Positions 59,507 to 64,000 of a stretch of DNA of 64,000 nucleotides are shown here, piece by piece. The notes beneath the pieces are model-generated. The model worked only from the letters and a program-made list of their open reading frames with translations. It searched no databases and had not been told where the DNA came from. The DNA is from Leifsonia sp052114085. Its GTDB lineage: Bacteria; Actinomycetota; Actinomycetes; Actinomycetales; Microbacteriaceae. The DNA is taken from NCBI RefSeq assembly GCF_052114085.1, contig NZ_JBFREB010000001.1, positions 2,108,001 to 2,172,000 on the forward strand, given 5' to 3'. Within the stretch, counting starts at the first letter, position 1. The number at the start of each line of letters is the position of its first letter. The position numbers were made by a program, and so were the translations under genes.

Positions 59507-60013
59507 TCACCCAAGCGTTATGCCGAGCTCGGATGCGAGTGCTCGAACAGCCTCGGCAACTGTTCGGCGACGGATGTCGTCGCGGTCGCCGGACAGCCCC
59601 AGCTCCACGGCGCGTGTGCCGTTCGCCGACGAGACGCCCACGTAAACCGTGCCGACCGGTCGCCCGCCCTGCGGGTCCGGTCCGGCCACGCCGGTCGTGG
59701 AGACACCGATATCCGCCGGCCGGCCATCGACGGCCAGCCGCTTACGCACTCCGTCGGCCAGCTGCCGGGCGACCTCCGGGTGTACCGGCCCATCGGCGGC
59801 CAGGAGGTCCGCATCCACCCCGAGCAGTGCGTGCTTCAACTCCGTCGCGTAGACGACGGCCCCTCCGAGCACAACGGCGGAGGCGCCCGGAACGCTGGTG
59901 AGCTCGGCCGTGAGCAGGCCGCCGGTGAGGGACTCGGCGACGGCGATCGTCAGACGCCTCTCGATGAGCTCGTGCACGACGGCGACCGTCGGCGACGTCT
60001 CAGGCAAGGGCAC
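59507..60013 (-). CDS. CinA C-terminal-type nicotinamide-nucleotide amidase (PncC)
   Basis: A 168-residue single-domain CinA_C protein: IAVAESLTGGLLTAELTSVP near residue 23, GGAVVYATELKHALLGVD and STTGVAGPDPQGGRPVGTVY. The Ser in AESLTGG is the catalytic residue that deamidates NMN. The N-terminal CinA domain is absent, as in other actinobacteria. GTG 60013 overlaps the pgsA end by 14 bases. Confidence 0.88.
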   Translation of the reverse strand: MPLPETSPTVAVVHELIERRLTIAVAESLTGGLLTAELTSVPGASAVVLGGAVVYATELKHALLGVDADLLAADGPVHPEVARQLADGVRKRLAVDGRPADIGVSTTGVAGPDPQGGRPVGTVYVGVSSANGTRAVELGLSGDRDDIRRRTVAEAVRALASELGITLG

Positions 60014-60653
60014 GCTTCGCCCTCCGCCCCTTCCACGCCTGCCAGAGGTAGTCGATGCCGGTCCACACGGTGAGGATGACGGCAGCGGTCATCAGGATGC
60101 CGTTCACCCAGAAGATCCAGTCGCCCAGTACGGTCCAGAGGGGCACCAGCGCGAACGAGATGGCCACCGACTGCACGATGGTCTTGATCTTGCCTCCGCG
60201 TGAGGCGGCGATGACGCCTTGCCGGATGACGACGAAGCGGTAGACAGTGATGCCGATCTCGCGCACGAGGATGACGATCGTCACCCACCAGGGCAACTCG
60301 CCCAGGATAGACAGGGCGATGAGCGCGCCACCGGTGAGCACCTTGTCGGCGATGGGGTCGAGCAGCTTCCCGAGGTCGGTGACCTGCCCGTTCCGTCGTG
60401 CCAGTGCGCCGTCGACGCCATCCGTCGCGATCGCCAGGATGAACAGCGCGGCGGCCGCCCAGCGGAGCCAGCCGTCGTCACCGGCGTCGGCGAGCAGCAT
60501 CCAGACGAAGAGAGGAGCGAGCAGGATGCGTACGACCGTGATCGCGTTGGGCAGGTTCCAGTTGCCCACGCGCTTCGCTCCGCCGTCCGCCGCAGTGGGC
60601 GGCGGCGTGTCCGTGGGTGGGGGCGTGTCCGACACCGACATCGCGGTCTTCAC
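60000..60653 (-). CDS. pgsA: CDP-diacylglycerol-glycerol-3-phosphate phosphatidyltransferase
   Basis: A 217-residue membrane enzyme with the full CDP-alcohol motif DGVDGALAR...GKLLDPIADK near residues 78-104 and four to five helices. It makes phosphatidylglycerol phosphate. The N-terminus has a short PPPTDTPPPT repeat. GTG 60653 overlaps the ftsK stop (GTGA). Gene order ftsK-pgsA-cinA-clgR supports the name over the other family member at 3197-3829. Confidence 0.9.
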   Translation of the reverse strand: MKTAMSVSDTPPPTDTPPPTAADGGAKRVGNWNLPNAITVVRILLAPLFVWMLLADAGDDGWLRWAAAALFILAIATDGVDGALARRNGQVTDLGKLLDPIADKVLTGGALIALSILGELPWWVTIVILVREIGITVYRFVVIRQGVIAASRGGKIKTIVQSVAISFALVPLWTVLGDWIFWVNGILMTAAVILTVWTGIDYLWQAWKGRRAKRALA

Positions 60654-63484
60654 TCCCTGTCGGTCAGCTGCCAGGCGTCCTCGTCCGAGTCGCCCTCGAC
60701 CTCAGGATAGCCCGCCGTCATCGCAGCGACGGGGTCGGCGCCGTAGCGGTCCGCATCGTCGGACGGAGCCGCCTCCGCGGGCGGAACGACCGCTGCAGCG
60801 CTCGCGGGTGCGGCAGGCGGCGCAGCAGCGGCGGCAGACGGCGGCTCCTCGCCCCGCAGCCGCGCGATGACCTGGGGCAGCTGCTCGGCCGTCACGAGAA
60901 CGTCGCGCGCCTTCGAGCCTTCTGACGGACCAACGATTTCTCGCGATTCGAGCAGATCCATCAGGCGGCCGGCCTTGGCGAATCCGACGCGCAGCTTGCG
61001 CTGAAGCATCGAGGTCGACCCGAACTGCGACGACACGACAAGCTCTGCGGCCGCGAGCAGCAGCTCGAGGTCGTCTCCGATGTCCGAGTCGATCTGCTTG
61101 CGCTCGGCGCCCACCGTGACGTCCTGCCGGTATTCCGGCCGCGCCTGGCGCGTCACGTGCTCGACGACCTTCTGGATCTCGTCCTCGTTCACCCACGCAC
61201 CCTGCACTCGCACGGCCTTGGACGCACCCATCGGCAGGAAGAGACCGTCGCCCTGGCCGATGAGCTTGTCGGCGCCGGGCTGGTCGAGGATGACGCGGGA
61301 GTCCGTCACGCTGGTGACAGCGAACGCGAGCCGCGAGGGGACGTTCGCCTTGATCAGACCGGTTACGACATCGACCGACGGACGCTGCGTCGCGAGTACC
61401 AGGTGGATGCCGGATGCGCGGGCCAGCTGCGTGATGCGGACGATCGAGTCTTCGACATCGCGCGGAGCGACCATCATCAGGTCCGCGAGCTCGTCCACCA
61501 CCACGAGGAGGTAGGGGTAGGGCTTGAGCTTCCGCTCGCTCCCCTCGGGAAGGACGATCTCGTTGTTCACCACGGCGCGGTTGAAGTCGTCGATGTGGCG
61601 GAAGCCGAAGCTCGCCAGATCGTCGTACCGCATGTCCATCTCCTTCACGACCCACTGCAAGGCTTCAGCGGCCTTCTTCGGGTTCGTGATGATCGGGGTG
61701 ATCAGGTGCGGGACACCGCCGTAGATCGTGAGCTCCACGCGCTTCGGGTCGATGAGCACCATCCGTACTTCCGACGGCTTGGCGCGCATGAGGAGGCTCG
61801 TGATCATCGAGTTGACGAAGCTCGACTTGCCCGAACCGGTGGAACCGGCGACCAGGAGGTGGGGCATCTTCGCCAGGTTGGCGACCACGAAACCGCCGCC
61901 GACGTCTTTGCCGACGCCGATGGTCATGGGGTGGGTGCTCTTGACCGCGGCGGGAGAGCGCAGGATGTCGCCCAGGGAGACGATCTCGCGGTCGGAGTTG
62001 GGGATCTCGACGCCGATGGCGCTCTTGCCGGGGATCGGCGAGAGGATGCGGACCTCGTTGCTCGCGACCGCGTACGACAGGTTCTTGCTGAGCGCGGTGA
62101 CGCGCTCCACCTTGACGCCGGGGCCCAGCTCGATCTCGTACTGGGTGACGGTTGGGCCGCGCGAGTAGCCGGTGACCTTGGCGTCGACGCCGAATTGCGT
62201 GAGCACCTCGGTGATGGCGGCGACGATCTCGTCATTGGCGCCCGAACGCGTCTTGGCCGGCGTGCCCGCGGAGAGCATGGAGGCCGACGGCAGGTTGTAC
62301 GGCGCTGTCGGCTGCGGGAGCGCCGGGGGCTCCGCTTCGTCTTCATCGAAGTCGGCCGCGCCGGCCTGGAAGCCGGGGAGCACGGCGCCCGCTCCCGGGA
62401 TGCCGCCCAGAGGCGGCAGGGGTGCGACAGCGGTCGGTGGCTGCTCGCCGGTGAACCGCTGCAGGGCGTCCTCCGCGTGCGCGAGCTCGCTGAGCACCTC
62501 GGTGTTGTAGTGGTCGCTCGCCGGATCGGGTTCAAGAGCCGTGTCGAACTCGCCCTTACCCCGCTGGGGCTTTCCGAAGACCTCGGTGAGGCCGTCGACC
62601 GGCGTGGCGTCGTACTCCGGGTCTTCTTCGCGCTGCGACTTGTTGCGGCGCCACCACGGCAGGTTCGTCTCGGTCTCGGGCTCGTCGTCGATGCCGTCGA
62701 GCTCGAGCTGCTTGGACTTGGCCTCCTTCGCCGCTTCTTTCGCCTCGAGACGTTCGTCTTCCGTCGGAAGCTGCGCACCGAAGAGGTAGGCGTAGAGCTC
62801 GCGGATGCGCTCCGGCAGTTTGTTCGGCGGCGTCTTCGTGATGATGAAGAGACTCAGAATGAGCAGCAGGATGATCACTGCCCCAGCGCCGTAGGGCGTG
62901 ATCACGAGAGAAAGCGGAGCGGCGATCAGCCAGCCGAGGACACCGCCGGCCTGCGCGAGCGCGATCATCCCGTCGCTCGGTGACGGGTGCGGGCTGAACA
63001 GGTGGCACAGACCCGAGACCATCAGCAGCAGGATGCTGAGACCGATGCCGATCCGGGTGTTGTCGTGCACCGAGCTCGGATGGCGGAACAGCCAGGCCGC
63101 GAACAGCACCATGACGACCGGGAGTGCGAACGCGACGCGGCCGAACAGACCACCGAACGTCCACGCGTCGAGGGTGCGCGCGACCTGGTCGTTGATCAGG
63201 AACCACTCGACGACCGCCCCGGCGACGGCGAGGAGCACCAGGAAGAACGGGAAACCGTCGCGCCGCTCCTCTTTGCTCAGCTTCTCGGGCCCGAGCGCAC
63301 GGAAGGCTGCGCCGGTGAGGTGCGCCAGACCCATCCAGGCACGGATGAGCGGGCTGGGACCCGCGTCCGCAGCCGGGTAGGCGACCGTCTTCTGCTGCGC
63401 GGTCTTCGACGCCGGCTTGCGCGCGGTCGACCCGCCGCGACCGGAGTTCCGGGCGCCGGCATTCGACTTGGTGCTCGTGGCCAT
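60650..63484 (-). CDS. ftsK: DNA translocase FtsK
   Basis: A 944-residue FtsK/SpoIIIE translocase. Four to five membrane helices lie in residues 70-220, followed by an acidic linker, then the motor: PHLLVAGSTGSGKSSFVNSM (Walker A), LLVVVDELADLMM (Walker B) and the C-terminal gamma winged helix (LLAAAELVVSSQFGSTSMLQ). It pumps DNA at the septum and activates dimer resolution. TACGGT at 63492-63497 lies seven bases before ATG 63484, the leaderless pattern. It leads the ftsK-pgsA-cinA-clgR operon. Confidence 0.95.
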   Translation of the reverse strand: MATSTKSNAGARNSGRGGSTARKPASKTAQQKTVAYPAADAGPSPLIRAWMGLAHLTGAAFRALGPEKLSKEERRDGFPFFLVLLAVAGAVVEWFLINDQVARTLDAWTFGGLFGRVAFALPVVMVLFAAWLFRHPSSVHDNTRIGIGLSILLLMVSGLCHLFSPHPSPSDGMIALAQAGGVLGWLIAAPLSLVITPYGAGAVIILLLILSLFIITKTPPNKLPERIRELYAYLFGAQLPTEDERLEAKEAAKEAKSKQLELDGIDDEPETETNLPWWRRNKSQREEDPEYDATPVDGLTEVFGKPQRGKGEFDTALEPDPASDHYNTEVLSELAHAEDALQRFTGEQPPTAVAPLPPLGGIPGAGAVLPGFQAGAADFDEDEAEPPALPQPTAPYNLPSASMLSAGTPAKTRSGANDEIVAAITEVLTQFGVDAKVTGYSRGPTVTQYEIELGPGVKVERVTALSKNLSYAVASNEVRILSPIPGKSAIGVEIPNSDREIVSLGDILRSPAAVKSTHPMTIGVGKDVGGGFVVANLAKMPHLLVAGSTGSGKSSFVNSMITSLLMRAKPSEVRMVLIDPKRVELTIYGGVPHLITPIITNPKKAAEALQWVVKEMDMRYDDLASFGFRHIDDFNRAVVNNEIVLPEGSERKLKPYPYLLVVVDELADLMMVAPRDVEDSIVRITQLARASGIHLVLATQRPSVDVVTGLIKANVPSRLAFAVTSVTDSRVILDQPGADKLIGQGDGLFLPMGASKAVRVQGAWVNEDEIQKVVEHVTRQARPEYRQDVTVGAERKQIDSDIGDDLELLLAAAELVVSSQFGSTSMLQRKLRVGFAKAGRLMDLLESREIVGPSEGSKARDVLVTAEQLPQVIARLRGEEPPSAAAAAPPAAPASAAAVVPPAEAAPSDDADRYGADPVAAMTAGYPEVEGDSDEDAWQLTDRE

Positions 63485-63554
63485 GGGCACAACCGTACGT
63501 CGTGCCCCCGTCATCCCGCGGTTCCCGCGCCTGACATGTGGAAAATCCGGCGGG

Positions 63555-64000
63555 TCAGCGAACGGTGCGCACCATGGTGTCGGCGTCGTCCCGCGATGTG
63601 ACGGTGACGAAACCCTCGCTCACGTAGAGCCCGTGGGCGAAATTGCCGCGCTGGACACTCAGGCTGAGCCGGGCGTGCCCTCGGGCTGCCGCCACTCCTC
63701 CGATTTCGCGCAGGAGCGCTCGGCCGGCTCCTCGCGCCCGCCACTGCGGATAGACGCCCAGTGTGAGCTCCGGCACGCCGGCCGCGACGAAGCCGCGGCC
63801 GGGGGCGTTCGCGGGGAACAGCCGCGCCCAGCACGCTCCGACCGGAACACCCCGGGCGTCTTCGGCCACGCAGCCGAAGTCGCCGGGTCGACGCCAGCCG
63901 ACGACATACCGCGCCACCGCGTGGTCGTCGAGCACGGTCATCCGGGAGCGGGAGCGCACAGGATTCCAGTTCGCCGCCTCCACCAGCATGTCGGCGAGCA
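63555..64000 (-). CDS. GNAT acetyltransferase (partial, 5' end outside window)
   Basis: At least 148 residues of a GNAT enzyme. The acetyl-CoA loop reads GVYPQWRARGAGRALLREIG, then ARLSLSVQRGNFAHGLYVSE, the B motif. The frame is open to the window edge (LADMLVEAANW before and at the internal ATG 63989), and relatives carry a further N-terminal stretch, so the true start is likely beyond 64000. Substrate unknown. It lies 70 bases upstream of ftsK on the same strand. Confidence 0.8.
   Translation of the reverse strand, partial: LADMLVEAANWNPVRSRSRMTVLDDHAVARYVVGWRRPGDFGCVAEDARGVPVGACWARLFPANAPGRGFVAAGVPELTLGVYPQWRARGAGRALLREIGGVAAARGHARLSLSVQRGNFAHGLYVSEGFVTVTSRDDADTMVRTVR

Overview
The window is a GC-rich actinobacterial chromosome segment. 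Gene content points to the family Microbacteriaceae, most likely Leifsonia or a close relative: a C50 carotenoid operon with split lycopene cyclase and a MarR repressor, a small Microbacteriaceae-type protein (MGKLIYGG start), GarA/MerR gene order, ClgR, DUF3046 and the ftsK-pgsA-cinA-clgR-recA-recX-miaBA-dapF block. No rRNA, tRNA, CRISPR array, insertion sequence or prophage was seen. The taxonomic call is inference from gene families.

Layout. 1-5540: the start of pyruvate carboxylase, an orphan ParA ATPase, a convergent gap with four GATTTGGCGCAAATC-type palindromes, then two MerR regulators, a GarA-like FHA protein and a CDP-alcohol phosphatidyltransferase, then DUF72, S4 and leucine-rich-variant proteins. 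5573-9177: small membrane, VOC and J-domain/NERD genes. 9179-15082: the carotenoid operon crtE-crtB-crtI-crtYe-crtYf-crtEb, every junction a 4-base overlap, divergent from a MarR (CrtR-like) gene. 15006-19740: an NAD(P)-binding epimerase, a small conserved protein, a primary-like sigma factor and an MFS transporter. 19765-24166: a DNA end-joining island (topoisomerase IB, Ku, LigD). 24193-30095: MFS exporter, membrane proteins, a PAP2-diacylglycerol kinase fusion, and divergent citrate synthase / HTH-citrate synthase genes. 30145-32791: metQ-metN-metI, with metN cut by an in-frame TGA. 32932-35588: a three-gene operon of glycine-rich repeat protein, JmjC-like oxygenase and ferredoxin-like protein, preceded by two chained micro-ORFs. 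35647-41085: VOC/AraC pair, a 1194-residue nuclease-helicase and DNA glycosylase-like gene. 41134-45246: sseB-like and hisCBHA. 45312-46628: a LysM cell-division-suppressor candidate divergent from lexA. 46744-52967: metallopeptidase, metEF, hflX, methyltransferase. 52996-64000: dapF, miaA, miaB, recX, recA, DUF3046, clgR, cinA, pgsA, ftsK and a partial GNAT gene.

Themes. (1) Many transcription units seem leaderless: a TANNNT -10 hexamer sits 6-7 bases before the start codon of about 18 genes. (2) Within operons, stop and start codons usually overlap (ATGA, GTGA, TAGTG, TGATG); two genes, miaA and an MFS gene, have no usual start codon at the expected place and seem to start at CTG in a CTGA overlap. 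(3) Three LexA-box-like sites mark the LysM gene, lexA and recA. (4) The most interesting unit is the glycine-rich repeat / JmjC oxygenase / ferredoxin-like operon with its chained leader ORFs, which looks like a possible peptide-modification system; its function is unproven.
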